DNA of 64,000 nucleotides from Reyranella humidisoli (GCF_019039055.1 NZ_JAHOPB010000003.1:186001-250000); one strand, 5' to 3'. Counted from the stretch's first letter, positions 1-8,392 are shown. Notes: generated by a model from the sequence alone, not told the origin. Numbers and translations are program-made.

Positions 1-1153
1 CCGTGTGCTCCCCGAGCAAGGGGGCGCGATGGCGCACTCGGCCGGGTGTCTCGGTCATCTTCACCGCAACGCCCGCAATCTGGACCTCGTGGTCGAGGCC
101 GGGATGTGGCACCCAGGGCAGCATCTCGCGGGCCTCGAAGTGCGGATCGGCCACGATGTCGCGCACGTTGTAGACGGGTGAGAACGGCACCTTGCCGCCG
201 AAATGCTTCAACAAATCCTGCTTGGTGCGCTGGCGGGTGAAGTCGGAAACGGCGGCGATGAGTACGTCCTGGTTGGCCCGCCGGTCCTGCACCGTGATGA
301 ACCGCGGCTCGGTGGCGAATTCGGGCTTGTCGATCAGGCGGCACAGGATCGGGAAGTGCGCGTCGGCATGCGCCGCGATCGTCACGAAGCCGTCCTTCGC
401 CGGGAACATGCCGAACGGGCAGAGCAGGGGATGATGGTTGCCTTCGGGATGCGGCAGCGTCTGCGCATAGGAATGCTGGTGCATGATACGCTCGCAGACC
501 GCGAGGATCGCGTCGACCATGCCGACATCGACGAACTGCCCCTTGCCGGTTTTGTAGGCGCGGAAGATCGCCGAGACGATGCCGAAGGCGCAGGTGATGG
601 CCGGCACGATGTCGCCGACTCCGGGGCCGACCTTCATCGGCGTATCCTTGTCCGGGCCGGTGATGGCCATGATGCCGCCCATCGCCTGGCTGATCACGTC
701 GTAGGCCGGGAAGTCCGAGTAGGGACTCTTGCCCGTGCGCACGTCGCCGAAGCCGCGGATCGTGGCATAGACCAGCTTCGGGTTGCGGGCGTGCAGCGTT
801 TCGTAGCTGAGGCCGAGGCGATCCATGACGCCGCCGCGATAGTTCTCGACCACTGCATCGGCATTGTCGCAGAGCTTCAGGACCAGCTCGCGTCCCGCCG
901 CCGTCTTGAGGTCGATGCCGATCGACTTCTTGTTGCGGTTCACCGACGCGAAGTAGCCGCCGAACGCCCTGAGTTTGTCGTCGGCGTGATAGGGCCCGAT
1001 GATGCGTGTGTGATCGCCGTCGAGCGGCTCGACCTTGATCACTTCCGCACCCTGGTCGGCCAGCAGCATCGTACAGTAAGGGCCGGCCAGCATCTGCGTG
1101 AGGTCGACAATCCTTACGCCATCGAGCGCACCCAGAACTTCAATGTCGCTCAC
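1..1153 (-). CDS. CaiB/BaiF (class III) CoA-transferase, 3' end cut by window edge
   Basis: This family moves CoA between a CoA thioester and a free carboxylic acid. The reading frame begins with GTG at 1153, overlapping the stop of the upstream MaoC gene, and stays open to the window edge for 384 codons. The N-terminus reads VRIVDLTQMLAGPYC, the family signature. Mid-protein a GVGDIVPA segment holds the expected catalytic Asp. The last visible residues, LLGEHT, normally lie only some 15 residues before the C-terminus, so little is missing. It is the last visible gene of a minus-strand operon with two MaoC-type proteins, an acyl-CoA dehydrogenase and a PrpD-like protein. It probably activates the acid that the operon degrades; the substrate is unknown. 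Confidence 0.88.
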   Translation of the reverse strand, partial: MSDIEVLGALDGVRIVDLTQMLAGPYCTMLLADQGAEVIKVEPLDGDHTRIIGPYHADDKLRAFGGYFASVNRNKKSIGIDLKTAAGRELVLKLCDNADAVVENYRGGVMDRLGLSYETLHARNPKLVYATIRGFGDVRTGKSPYSDFPAYDVISQAMGGIMAITGPDKDTPMKVGPGVGDIVPAITCAFGIVSAIFRAYKTGKGQFVDVGMVDAILAVCERIMHQHSYAQTLPHPEGNHHPLLCPFGMFPAKDGFVTIAAHADAHFPILCRLIDKPEFATEPRFITVQDRRANQDVLIAAVSDFTRQRTKQDLLKHFGGKVPFSPVYNVRDIVADPHFEAREMLPWVPHPGLDHEVQIAGVAVKMTETPGRVRHRAPLLGEHT

Positions 1154-1629
1154 TTGTCTCCCCAGTGACTGCGCCGCTTGATCAGCACGGTGCGCTCACC
1201 TTCGAAGATGTTCTTGTCGTCCTGGTTCACGCCGTAGTGCTTGAAGCGGACGATGCCGGCATCTTCCTGCCTGGCATCTTTCTTCTCCAGCACCTCGGTG
1301 TAGCAGTAGAGCGTGTCGCCGTGATGAAGCGGGCCCTTGAGCCGGATCTTGTCCATGCCGAGTTCCATCAAGGCGTTCTCGGCGGTGTCCTCGGCGGCGA
1401 GGCCGATGCACATGGAGATCGTGACGCCGCCGAAGCCCAGCCGCTTGCCGTAGGGCATCGACTGGGTGAGGTGTTCGTTGAAGTGGGCCTCGGCCGTGTT
1501 CATGGTCACGTTGGTGATCCAGACCTGCTCCATCGGTTCCACGGTCTTGCCGCGCGCGTGCTTCATCACGTCGCCGACCGTGAAGTCCTCGAAGTAGTTG
1601 GTCTTGCCGGTGAGTGCGGAGACTTTCAT
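1150..1629 (-). CDS. MaoC-family enoyl-CoA hydratase/dehydratase
   Basis: A 159-residue single hot-dog-fold protein of the MaoC family, which adds water to or removes it from acyl-CoA esters. The N-terminus contains YFEDFTVGDVMKHARGKTV and is followed by a segment with NTAEAHFNEH, resembling the hydratase-2 region with its Asp/His dyad. A later stretch, GDTLYCYTEVLEKKDA, is typical of mesaconyl-/itaconyl-CoA hydratase-like MaoC proteins. The ATG at 1629 overlaps the stop of the acyl-CoA dehydrogenase gene (ATGA), and its own stop overlaps the next GTG, so translation is probably coupled. The exact substrate is inference; a branched or dicarboxylic acyl-CoA is plausible from the neighbours. 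Confidence 0.85.
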   Translation of the reverse strand: MKVSALTGKTNYFEDFTVGDVMKHARGKTVEPMEQVWITNVTMNTAEAHFNEHLTQSMPYGKRLGFGGVTISMCIGLAAEDTAENALMELGMDKIRLKGPLHHGDTLYCYTEVLEKKDARQEDAGIVRFKHYGVNQDDKNIFEGERTVLIKRRSHWGDK

Positions 1630-2789
1630 CAGTTCCTCCCGCGGCCGAGCAGGCGGTCCGAGATGATGCGCTTCTGGATCTCCGAGGTACCCTCGAAGAT
1701 CTTGGTGAGACGCGCGTCGCGCCAGTGACGCTCGACGGCATGCAGGGTGGTGTAGCCGGCGCCGCCGTGGATCTGGATGCCCTCGCTGGTGACGCGCTCG
1801 GCCATCTCGGAGGCGAACAGCTTCACCATCGAGGCCTCCTTGTCGCAGCGCTGGCCGGTGTCGATCTGCTCGCAGACGAAATACATGAGCTGGCGCGCCG
1901 CCTCGATCTGCGTCGCCATGTCGGCGATCTTGAAGCGGATGGCCTGGAAGTCCGAGATCGAGTGGCCGAACTGCTTGCGGTCGTTGGCGTACTGGATCGA
2001 ATCGTCGAGCGCGCCCTGGGCGAGGCCGATGGCGCGGGCGGCGGTGTGGGCACGGGCCGTCTCGAGGCCGGAGGTGGCGTAGTAGAAGGCGTGGCCTTCC
2101 TTGCCGATCAGGTCGGACTCGTCGACGCGGAAATTGTCGAATGCCAGCTCCCAGGTCTTCCAGCCAAAATAGCCGATCTTGGGGATTGGCGCGCCGCTGA
2201 CGCCCTTGGGCAGCTCGCCGCGCTTCTTCTCGACGAAGAACATGGAGAGGCCGAGATGGCGCTTGCCCAGAGGCGCCTCCGACGTGCGCGCGATGATGAT
2301 CATGAAGTCGGCGCCGTCGGCGAAGGTGCACCAGTACTTGTTGCCGCTGATCAGGTAGCCCGATCCGTCCTTCTTGGCGCGGCAGGAGATGTTGGAGATG
2401 TCGGAGCCGGCATTGGGCTCGGACATCGAGAAGGCCCCCAGGAACTCGCCCTTGGCCATGCGCGGCAGGTAGCGGCCGCGCTGCTCCTCGCTCATCTCCT
2501 GCGAGCCGATCAGCAGGTTGCCGCGCGCGATGATCGACGCGACGCTCATCCAGCCGCGCGACAGTTCCTCGGTGACGAGGCAGTACTCGGAGCAGCCGAG
2601 GCCAAGGCCGCCGTATTGCTCTGGGATCAGGATGCCGAAATAGCCGAGCTCGGCCATCTTCTCGCGCAGGTCCATCGGGATATCGCCCTTTTCGGGGTCG
2701 AGCCTGTTGGCGACCGGTAGCACTTCGTTCAGCGTGAACTCGCGCGCCTGCTCCTGGATCATGCGGCGTTCTTCGGTAAGGAAAGGCAT
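1629..2789 (-). CDS. Acyl-CoA dehydrogenase
   Basis: A 386-residue FAD enzyme that oxidises an acyl-CoA to the 2-enoyl-CoA and passes electrons to ETF. The length and domain order match the family: an N-terminal helical domain from residue 1, a middle beta domain with FLGAFSMSEPNAGSDISN, and a C-terminal helical domain ending FEGTSEIQKRIISDRLLG. Glu366 in EGTSEIQ is the usual catalytic base of short-chain and glutaryl-type members. The start at 2789 overlaps the previous stop by one base (TAATG), and the start codon is followed at once by the typical FLTEERRMIQ segment. Operon partners are two MaoC proteins, a CoA-transferase and a PrpD-like protein. Chain length and substrate cannot be read from sequence. 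Confidence 0.9.
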   Translation of the reverse strand: MPFLTEERRMIQEQAREFTLNEVLPVANRLDPEKGDIPMDLREKMAELGYFGILIPEQYGGLGLGCSEYCLVTEELSRGWMSVASIIARGNLLIGSQEMSEEQRGRYLPRMAKGEFLGAFSMSEPNAGSDISNISCRAKKDGSGYLISGNKYWCTFADGADFMIIIARTSEAPLGKRHLGLSMFFVEKKRGELPKGVSGAPIPKIGYFGWKTWELAFDNFRVDESDLIGKEGHAFYYATSGLETARAHTAARAIGLAQGALDDSIQYANDRKQFGHSISDFQAIRFKIADMATQIEAARQLMYFVCEQIDTGQRCDKEASMVKLFASEMAERVTSEGIQIHGGAGYTTLHAVERHWRDARLTKIFEGTSEIQKRIISDRLLGRGRN

Positions 2790-3277
2790 TACTGGGGATT
2801 CCTGAGACGGACGAGATTGGTGCGCTTGAAGTCGATGACGAGTTCTTCGCGCTGGTTGAAGCCCTTGCTGTGCCAGCTGACGATGCCGAACCCCTTGTGG
2901 GAGTCCGAGACACGCCGGTCGAGTACGACCGATTCGGCGCGCAGCGAATCGCTGGGATAGACGGGTTGGTGGTAGGTGAGTTCGTTGACGCCGAGGAACG
3001 GCCCGCCGCCCTCGCTCAGGTCCTCGACGGTGAGGCCGAACACGGTCGTGAAGACGAGCAGGGGATTGGCCACGATACCGGGGTGGCCGTGCGCCTGGGC
3101 GTAGGCTGCATTGTAGTAGTGCGGATTGAAGTGCAGCGTCAGCGTCGAGAAGAGCGTGCTTTCCGACTCGGTGATCGTGCGGCCCCAATGGTGGCGGAAC
3201 ACGCGGCCGACCTCGAAATCCTCATAGCGGTTGCCCTTGGGCACCAGCCGGGCGCGGGCCCTGAAATCCTCTGACAT
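2789..3277 (-). CDS. MaoC-like acyl-CoA dehydratase, second copy
   Basis: A 162-residue hot-dog-fold protein distinct from the MaoC gene further down the operon. NRYEDFEVGRVFRHHWGRTI is the family's N-terminal signature and is followed by TLHFNPHYYNAAYA, where the catalytic Asp/His pair normally sits; here N and H occur. VNELTYHQPVYPSDSLRAES matches the second half of the fold. I chose the ATG at 3277 because an AGGAG lies 11 bases upstream; an in-frame extension further upstream is coded by the antisense of the neighbouring gene and is probably spurious. Two MaoC proteins flanking a dehydrogenase suggest a hydration step on a branched or dicarboxylic acyl-CoA. Confidence 0.82.
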   Translation of the reverse strand: MSEDFRARARLVPKGNRYEDFEVGRVFRHHWGRTITESESTLFSTLTLHFNPHYYNAAYAQAHGHPGIVANPLLVFTTVFGLTVEDLSEGGGPFLGVNELTYHQPVYPSDSLRAESVVLDRRVSDSHKGFGIVSWHSKGFNQREELVIDFKRTNLVRLRNPQ

Positions 3278-3284
3278 TCTTGAC

Positions 3285-4637
3285 TTAGCTCCTGGCTGAC
3301 GCGCGGACGAGTTTGCCCACGTCGGTGAGTTCGTCGATGCGCTCGATGGCATCGTGCAGGCGACGGGTGCCCGATACGCCAAGCAAAGGCGTCACCAGGC
3401 TGTCGAACTTGGTCTCGATCGCCTGGCGCTGCTTCTCCAGGTCCGCCCAGGGAATGCCGGAGTCGTGCTTGACCTCGATGGTCGTGCCGTCGTCGAGCTG
3501 GATGGCCATCTCTGCCAGCGAGTGCGCCCAGTGCGGCTGGAAGTCGATCGACATCTTGTCGCGCAGGTCCTTGATGCGCGGCTCCTGCGTCACGGCCTCG
3601 TTGTAGGATTCGAGATTGGCGGTATCGACGCCGGTCAACGCCATCGCCACGGTCTGGCGCAGCGAGAACTTCGCCTCGAGGCCCGTCGTCGGATTGGGGA
3701 TGTTGCAGACCTTGTCGGCGCCGGAGTCGATCCTGAGAAGGATCTTCTGCACGCGCTCGGGCGGGAAGTTGTTCTTCAGCCGGATCTCCTTGGCGCACTC
3801 GATGGGGGCGTGCGTGAGGTAGCAGGCGGCGTGGTACTTGAAGAGGTTGTTGCGCAGGTGCCAGCCCGACGGCGGCTCGCCGAGCGCCGCCTCGGCATTC
3901 AGATGATCGCTCTGGGAGGAAGCGAAACCCTGGTCGCATTCCAGCGAATCGCCGCGCGCCGTGAAGCCCCTGGCGGCCAGCCGCGCCGCGCGCAGCCCGT
4001 GCTCGGAGGCGGTGCCGGCATGCAGCGGCTTGCACATGGTGCCGAAGTTCGACTTGAGGCCGGCCGCCTGCGTCGCGGCGATTCCGAAGGCGACGGCAAG
4101 CTGGCGATCGTCCAGGCCCAGCATGCGGCCGGCGGCTGCGGTCGCGGAGAAGGAGCCGACCGTGCCGGTGACGTGGAAGCCTTTCTGATAGTGACTGGGG
4201 GCCACGAGCCGGCCGACCCGGCCCGAGGTTTCGTAACCGGCGACGAAACTCTCGATGAACAGGCGGCCCGAAGCCTTCATCTGTTCGCCAAGGGCCAGCA
4301 GGGCGGGGACGACCGTGACCGTGGGATGGCCGCCCATCGAGAAGTTCACGTCGTCATAGTCGAGTGCATGGCTGGCCGCGCCATTGATCAGCGCGGCGGT
4401 CGACGGCAGCACGGTCTCGGAGCGGCCCACGAGCGTCGCGGGGCCTTTCGCCCCGTCTTCCAGTGCTTCGGCGATCAGAATGCCGGTGAGGTCTTCCTGT
4501 GCCCCAGCGATGGTGACGGCGAACCAGTCGAGCAGGCACTGCTTGGTGCGCTCGACCAGATCGTCGGGCAGGTCCTGCCAGGCGAGGGCGGCAGCGCGCT
4601 TGGCGATTTCGGCTGTGACCGGAACGACGGCAGCCAT
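3285..4637 (-). CDS. MmgE/PrpD family protein
   Basis: A 450-residue protein of the 2-methylcitrate dehydratase (PrpD)/MmgE family, which also includes immune-responsive gene 1 cis-aconitate decarboxylase and many uncharacterised members. Recognisable segments are LINGAASHALDYDDV near residue 80 and GTVGSFSATAAAGRMLGL near 150, both strongly conserved. The C-terminal lid domain follows with SFRQ-like SLRQTVAMAL. The start has a strong AGGAGG ribosome site 6 bases upstream. It is the first gene of the minus-strand acyl-CoA operon and probably handles the free or hydroxylated acid form of the substrate. No prpB or prpC lies nearby, so a methylcitrate cycle role is not supported. Decarboxylase versus dehydratase activity cannot be decided here. 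Confidence 0.85.
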   Translation of the reverse strand: MAAVVPVTAEIAKRAAALAWQDLPDDLVERTKQCLLDWFAVTIAGAQEDLTGILIAEALEDGAKGPATLVGRSETVLPSTAALINGAASHALDYDDVNFSMGGHPTVTVVPALLALGEQMKASGRLFIESFVAGYETSGRVGRLVAPSHYQKGFHVTGTVGSFSATAAAGRMLGLDDRQLAVAFGIAATQAAGLKSNFGTMCKPLHAGTASEHGLRAARLAARGFTARGDSLECDQGFASSQSDHLNAEAALGEPPSGWHLRNNLFKYHAACYLTHAPIECAKEIRLKNNFPPERVQKILLRIDSGADKVCNIPNPTTGLEAKFSLRQTVAMALTGVDTANLESYNEAVTQEPRIKDLRDKMSIDFQPHWAHSLAEMAIQLDDGTTIEVKHDSGIPWADLEKQRQAIETKFDSLVTPLLGVSGTRRLHDAIERIDELTDVGKLVRASARS

Positions 4638-4731
4638 GTTTTCCTCCTGAATTTTAGGGCGCAAGTGTCCGCCAGCAGCCGCCGTCTTGTCCACCATTCG
4701 GGCTTTCGCGCATCGATATGGCCCAGACACA

Positions 4732-4757
4732 ACAAAGCCGCCCGAAGGCGGCTTTGT
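4732..4757 (-). terminator. Perfect 11-bp hairpin, candidate attenuator/terminator
   Basis: An 11-base arm (4732-4742), a four-base loop and a perfect complementary arm (4747-4757) form a GC-rich stem. Read on the minus strand it ends in CTTTGTTGTGTCT, a moderately U-rich tail; read on the plus strand no T tract follows. It lies 19 bases after the stop of the small Cys-Cys peptide gene and about 95 bases before the PrpD-like gene, the position expected of an attenuator. It could equally be a simple terminator for the peptide gene or for the methyltransferase gene upstream. Confidence 0.6.
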
Positions 4758-4776
4758 GCCGACTATCGTCGATCCG

Positions 4777-4860
4777 TCAGTCGCAGCAGCGAGCCAAGGC
4801 AGGAACGATCCTGGTGGCGGCAACTGCAGAGATCGCCGGCGTCGTGATGGTGTAGTTCAC
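4777..4860 (-). CDS. Small 27-residue peptide ending Arg-Cys-Cys-Asp, candidate leader peptide
   Basis: A short frame starting GTG at 4860 encodes 27 residues, beginning MNYTITTPAISAV and ending ALARCCD before TGA. The upstream AAAGGAGGTGATCC is complementary to the whole anti-Shine-Dalgarno tail of 16S rRNA, with 7 bases between GGAGG and GTG. Such a perfect site argues strongly that the frame is translated. It follows the methyltransferase gene by 60 bases and precedes a perfect hairpin. Two adjacent Cys codons just before the stop recall leader peptides that sense charged tRNA-Cys, but nothing in the downstream operon is clearly cysteine-related. It may instead be a stand-alone small protein. 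I do not recognise the family. Confidence 0.6.
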   Translation of the reverse strand: MNYTITTPAISAVAATRIVPALARCCD

Positions 4861-4874
4861 AGGATCACCTCCTT
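4861..4874 (-). promoter_or_regulatory. Exceptionally strong Shine-Dalgarno site of the small peptide gene
   Basis: AAAGGAGGTGATCC on the minus strand matches the complement of the 16S rRNA 3' end over about 14 bases, far longer than other ribosome sites in the window, and decides the GTG start at 4860. Confidence 0.7.
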
Positions 4875-4920
4875 TCGATGTTGATGGGACGTCGAGCCTC
4901 GCACAGCACGGGCGGACTGC

Positions 4921-5526
4921 CTAGGGCTTCCTCGCGACTATGTGGAAGATATGCCAGTGCTTGGCGTTGCCGCGGGGCGTCACGCCGTCGGCTTCCTCCT
5001 CGTCGAACATCTCCAGGTCGAGACCCTGGAGCAGCGCCAGGGCTTCCTCGCGCGAGACGAAGGTCATGCCGGGCCGACCGACCCAACTGTCGCGCGGACC
5101 ATACCACTGGCCCGAAAAGCGACCGCCCGAGGGGAGTGCCTCGCGAATGCGCTCCCAGGTTCGATGAAAGGCCTGTGGCTCGCAGAGAGGCATGGCGAAG
5201 CTCGAATTGACGAGTTGGATCCCGAGCGGGATCGGCACTTCCTCGAGGCGCGCGAGGACCGGCGTGACATCGCAGCCATCGGGCAGCGGCCGCGCCTGCA
5301 ACTGCCTCAGGGCCTCGGGTTCGGCATCGACGGCAATGACCCGCCAGCCTCGGCGCAGTTCCTCGATCACGTCTCGACCGTCGCCGCAGCCGAGATCGAT
5401 GACGAGGGCGTCATCGGGCGGGGTGCCGAACGCATCGAGCGCGGCGAGCAGTGTCTTGCGGGGAGGCCGGTCACGAAGCTGCTGGTAATACGCGGCCCAG
5501 CCGGCGGACCGTTCGCTTTCCGTCAT
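4921..5526 (-). CDS. Class I SAM-dependent methyltransferase
   Basis: A 201-residue Rossmann-fold methyltransferase of unknown acceptor. Motif I reads ALVIDLGCGDGRDV near residue 45, and VIAVDAEPEAL (motif II with the acidic ribose-binding residue) follows. A later LVNSSFAMPLCEPQAF resembles motif IV of small tellurite-resistance TehB-like enzymes. No membrane segment or signal peptide is visible. The start at 5526 is the first Met before the conserved AGWAAYYQQL region. It is divergent from the ABC transporter that starts at 5623, so the 96-base gap probably contains both promoters. It may share a transcript with the small peptide gene downstream. Confidence 0.85.
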   Translation of the reverse strand: MTESERSAGWAAYYQQLRDRPPRKTLLAALDAFGTPPDDALVIDLGCGDGRDVIEELRRGWRVIAVDAEPEALRQLQARPLPDGCDVTPVLARLEEVPIPLGIQLVNSSFAMPLCEPQAFHRTWERIREALPSGGRFSGQWYGPRDSWVGRPGMTFVSREEALALLQGLDLEMFDEEEADGVTPRGNAKHWHIFHIVARKP

Positions 5527-5622
5527 GCGCGTTCTCTTCGAACTCCGGCGCTTGTCGTGCCGCGCCTCGTGTGATCGTATCGCAAGCCACAAATAATGAA
5601 GCAACGTTTCGGGAGGAATTTT

Positions 5623-6642
5623 ATGAAGGGACTAGGAAGCCTTGCGTTGGCCCTCGTGCTTGCCTTCGTGCCGCTGGCGGCGCGGGCGGATATCAAAGCC
5701 CTGGCCGAAGCCGCCAAGAAGGAAGGCGAGCTCACCTGGTACGTCGCTCATTACACGTCCGAAGGCGCCGAGGATCTCGGCCGCGGCTTCACCGAGATGT
5801 ACGGCGTCAAGGTCAACGTCGTGCGCACGACGGCGCAGGTCGCCTATCAGCGCCTCCTGCAGGACATCAAGAACAACCAGACGATCTGCGATGTCTTCTC
5901 CTCGACCGATCTCGGTCACTACGCGCGACTGAAGAGCGAGGGGCGCCTGGAGAAGTACGTGCCGGAATCGACCCCGAAAATCTCGGAGGCTTTCCGGAAC
6001 TTCGATTCAGATGGCTACTTCCACACCACCGCGGCCGGCCTGGTCGTCCTCACCTACAACACCGCGAAGGTGAAGGCCGAAGACGCGCCCAAGAAGTGGG
6101 AAGACCTGCTCGACATCAAGTGGAAGGGCAAGGTCTCGACCGGACATCCTGGCTTCTCCGGGTATGTCGGCACCTGGGTCCTGTCGATGAAGAAGCTCTA
6201 CGGCTGGCAGTACTTCGACAAGCTCGAGAAGAACAAGCCGCAGATCGGCCGGTCGATCAACGACACGGTGACGGCGCTCAACGCCGGCGAGCGGCAGGTG
6301 GCGGCGGGTGCGGACGGCTCGACGCTGTTCAGCGCCGCGCGCGGAAATCCGCTGGCGGTCTCCTATCCCAGCGACGGCTCCGTGCTGATCATCTCGCCGT
6401 CGGCGATCATGAAGGGCACCAAGCATCCGAATGCCGCCAAGCTCTTCATGGAATATCTCTATTCAATCGAAGCCTCGAAGATCAACGCCAAGCATTTCGG
6501 CATCCCGCTGCGTCCTGAAGTCCCATCGCCTCCGGGCGCCAAGCCGATCAGCGAGATCAAGGTGATCCGACCGACCGTCGCGGAAGTCGAGAAGGGCATC
6601 CCGGAGGTGATCGAGCAGTGGCGCGACACGTTCGGCAACTGA
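5623..6642 (+). CDS. ABC transporter periplasmic binding protein (AfuA/FbpA-like family 1)
   Basis: A 339-residue extracellular binding protein. A Sec signal peptide (LALALVLAFVPLAARA, cleavage near residue 22) precedes DIKALAEAAKKEGELTWYV, typical of the iron(III)/2-aminoethylphosphonate/thiamine binding cluster. The ATG at 5623 is preferred over 5596 because GGGAGGAA sits just before it. The adjacent Tyr pair that binds ferric ion in FbpA-type proteins is not visible in the C-terminal half (the region reads AAGADGSTLFSAARG), so iron is doubtful. It leads an operon with a fused permease, an ATPase and CoA-thioester enzymes, which favours an organic acid as substrate. Confidence 0.88.
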   Translation: MKGLGSLALALVLAFVPLAARADIKALAEAAKKEGELTWYVAHYTSEGAEDLGRGFTEMYGVKVNVVRTTAQVAYQRLLQDIKNNQTICDVFSSTDLGHYARLKSEGRLEKYVPESTPKISEAFRNFDSDGYFHTTAAGLVVLTYNTAKVKAEDAPKKWEDLLDIKWKGKVSTGHPGFSGYVGTWVLSMKKLYGWQYFDKLEKNKPQIGRSINDTVTALNAGERQVAAGADGSTLFSAARGNPLAVSYPSDGSVLIISPSAIMKGTKHPNAAKLFMEYLYSIEASKINAKHFGIPLRPEVPSPPGAKPISEIKVIRPTVAEVEKGIPEVIEQWRDTFGN

Positions 6643-6658
6643 TCCTCGGCGTCACGCC

Positions 6659-8392
6659 ATGTCGGTAGCGGCTCCGGCCTTCGATCCGGTCCCGGTGCGC
6701 CCCGTGCGTGCCAGCCGGTTCGATTCGTCCTGGCTCCTGTGGATCGCGATCATCGCGGTCCTCCTGTTCCTGGTGGTGAGCCCGTTCGTCTACCTGGTCA
6801 TCACCAGTTTCCAGGCGGAGCGCACGGGCGACTTCACCCTCTCCAACTACGCGACGGCCTATGGCCGGGCGCGCTATGTCGATGCGCTGTTCAACTCGTT
6901 GAAGCTGGGGGCGGCGTCGGCCGCCCTGGCCGGCATCTTCGCGGTGCCGCTGGCGTGGGCCGTCGCGCGCACCAACATGCCGGGGCGCGGGCTCACGCGC
7001 ATGCTCGTGCTGGCGACCTTCATCACGCCGCCCTACACCGGCGCCGTCGCCTGGATCCTGCTGGCCGGCCCGAACGCCGGCTGGCTCAACCGCTTCTTCA
7101 TGATGGTGACGGGCGCCGAGGCGGGACCGTTCAACATCTACAGCTTCACCGGCCTCGCGGTCGTCATCGCGCTGTATTCCTTCCCCTACATCTTCATCTT
7201 CACGACGGCAGCGCTGGAACTGGTCTCTTCGGAGATGGAGGATGCCGCCAACATCCTGGGCGCGGGGCCATGGCGCACCATGCGCAAGGTTACCCTGCCG
7301 CTGGCGCTGCCCGCCATCCTGGGCGGCCTGATCATCTGCTTCCTGGAGGCGATCGCGCTGTTCGGGTCGCCGGCGATGATCGCCATTCCAGCGCGCTTCA
7401 ATGTCGTCACGACACAGCTATTCCAGTTCTTCGGCAACCCCGTCCGGGTCGAAGTGGCGGCGGCCTATGCCATGCCGCTCCTGGGCGTCACCATCCTGCT
7501 GGTGCTGGTCCAGAGGCTGATCGTGCGCCGCAAGGGATTCGTCGCGCTGACCGGCAAGGGTGGAGAGCGCCGGCCGATCCTGCTCGGCCGCTGGCGCTGG
7601 GTGATGTTCGGCTACGCCATGTTCGTCTCCGCGCTGGCGGTTTTCCTGCCCTACATCTTCCTGATTCAGTCGGCTTTTGCCAAGGCGTGGGGCCGCGGCT
7701 TCCTGCTCGATAACATTACCCTGGCGAACTTCCACTTCATCCTGTTCGAACATGCGACGGCTGCGCAGTCTGTCATCAACAGCTTCGTCTATGGCGGGAT
7801 CAGCGCCACGATCGCGGTCTTCCTGACTTTGGGCGTCGCCTATATCGTGGCGCGCAAGCTGATCCCGTTCGGCGGCGTGCTGGGCTTCCTGTGCGTGGCG
7901 CCGTTCGTGATCCCGGGCGTGGTGCTGGCGATCGGCTTTTATGCCGCCTACGCGCCACCGCCGCTCTCACTCTACGGCACCGCCCTGATCCTGATCCTGG
8001 CCTTCACCACGCGCTTCCTGCCGGTGGGCTACGTCAACGCGAGTGCGGCGATCAACAGCCTCAATCCCGAGATGGAGGAGGCGGTCCGCGTGCTGGGGGG
8101 CAGTCGCATGACGGCATTGCGCCGGGTCGTGGCGCCGCTGCTCAAGCGCAACCTGCTGGGCGCCTGGCTGCTGATCTTCATTCCGGCGACGCGCGAACTG
8201 TCGGCAGCGATCTTCCTGTACGGTCCCAACACCAAGGTCGCCTCGGTCATGATCTTCGACATGAGCGAGGAGGGCAATTTCGAGCGCCTGGCGGCACTGG
8301 CGCTGGTCTTGCAGGTACTGACTCTGCCACTCCTGTATCTGGGCCAGCGAGCACTGGGCCGCGACTTCATGCTGAGGCGTACCGCGACATGA
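6659..8392 (+). CDS. ABC transporter permease, fused two-copy FbpB-type
   Basis: A 577-residue inner-membrane protein with two tandem permease halves, as in FbpB/AfuB/SfuB. Hydrophobic segments begin with LLWIAIIAVLLFLVV near residue 25. The two EAA cytoplasmic loops are visible as DAANILGAGPWRTMRKVTLP (first half) and EEAVRVLGGSRMTALRRVVAP (second half), where the ATPase docks. It starts 16 bases after the binding protein and its stop overlaps the ATPase start (ATGA). A single protein therefore supplies both permease subunits of the importer. Confidence 0.92.
   Translation: MSVAAPAFDPVPVRPVRASRFDSSWLLWIAIIAVLLFLVVSPFVYLVITSFQAERTGDFTLSNYATAYGRARYVDALFNSLKLGAASAALAGIFAVPLAWAVARTNMPGRGLTRMLVLATFITPPYTGAVAWILLAGPNAGWLNRFFMMVTGAEAGPFNIYSFTGLAVVIALYSFPYIFIFTTAALELVSSEMEDAANILGAGPWRTMRKVTLPLALPAILGGLIICFLEAIALFGSPAMIAIPARFNVVTTQLFQFFGNPVRVEVAAAYAMPLLGVTILLVLVQRLIVRRKGFVALTGKGGERRPILLGRWRWVMFGYAMFVSALAVFLPYIFLIQSAFAKAWGRGFLLDNITLANFHFILFEHATAAQSVINSFVYGGISATIAVFLTLGVAYIVARKLIPFGGVLGFLCVAPFVIPGVVLAIGFYAAYAPPPLSLYGTALILILAFTTRFLPVGYVNASAAINSLNPEMEEAVRVLGGSRMTALRRVVAPLLKRNLLGAWLLIFIPATRELSAAIFLYGPNTKVASVMIFDMSEEGNFERLAALALVLQVLTLPLLYLGQRALGRDFMLRRTAT

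Noticed and set aside
203..1168. Long plus-strand frame opposite the CoA-transferase
   Set aside because: Its translation has no family resemblance and runs antisense to a clear CoA-transferase; high GC gives many such frames.
4861..4875. Plus-strand match to the 3' end of 16S rRNA, possible rRNA fragment
   Set aside because: No other 16S sequence flanks it; on the minus strand it is placed exactly as a ribosome site before a short frame, which explains it better.
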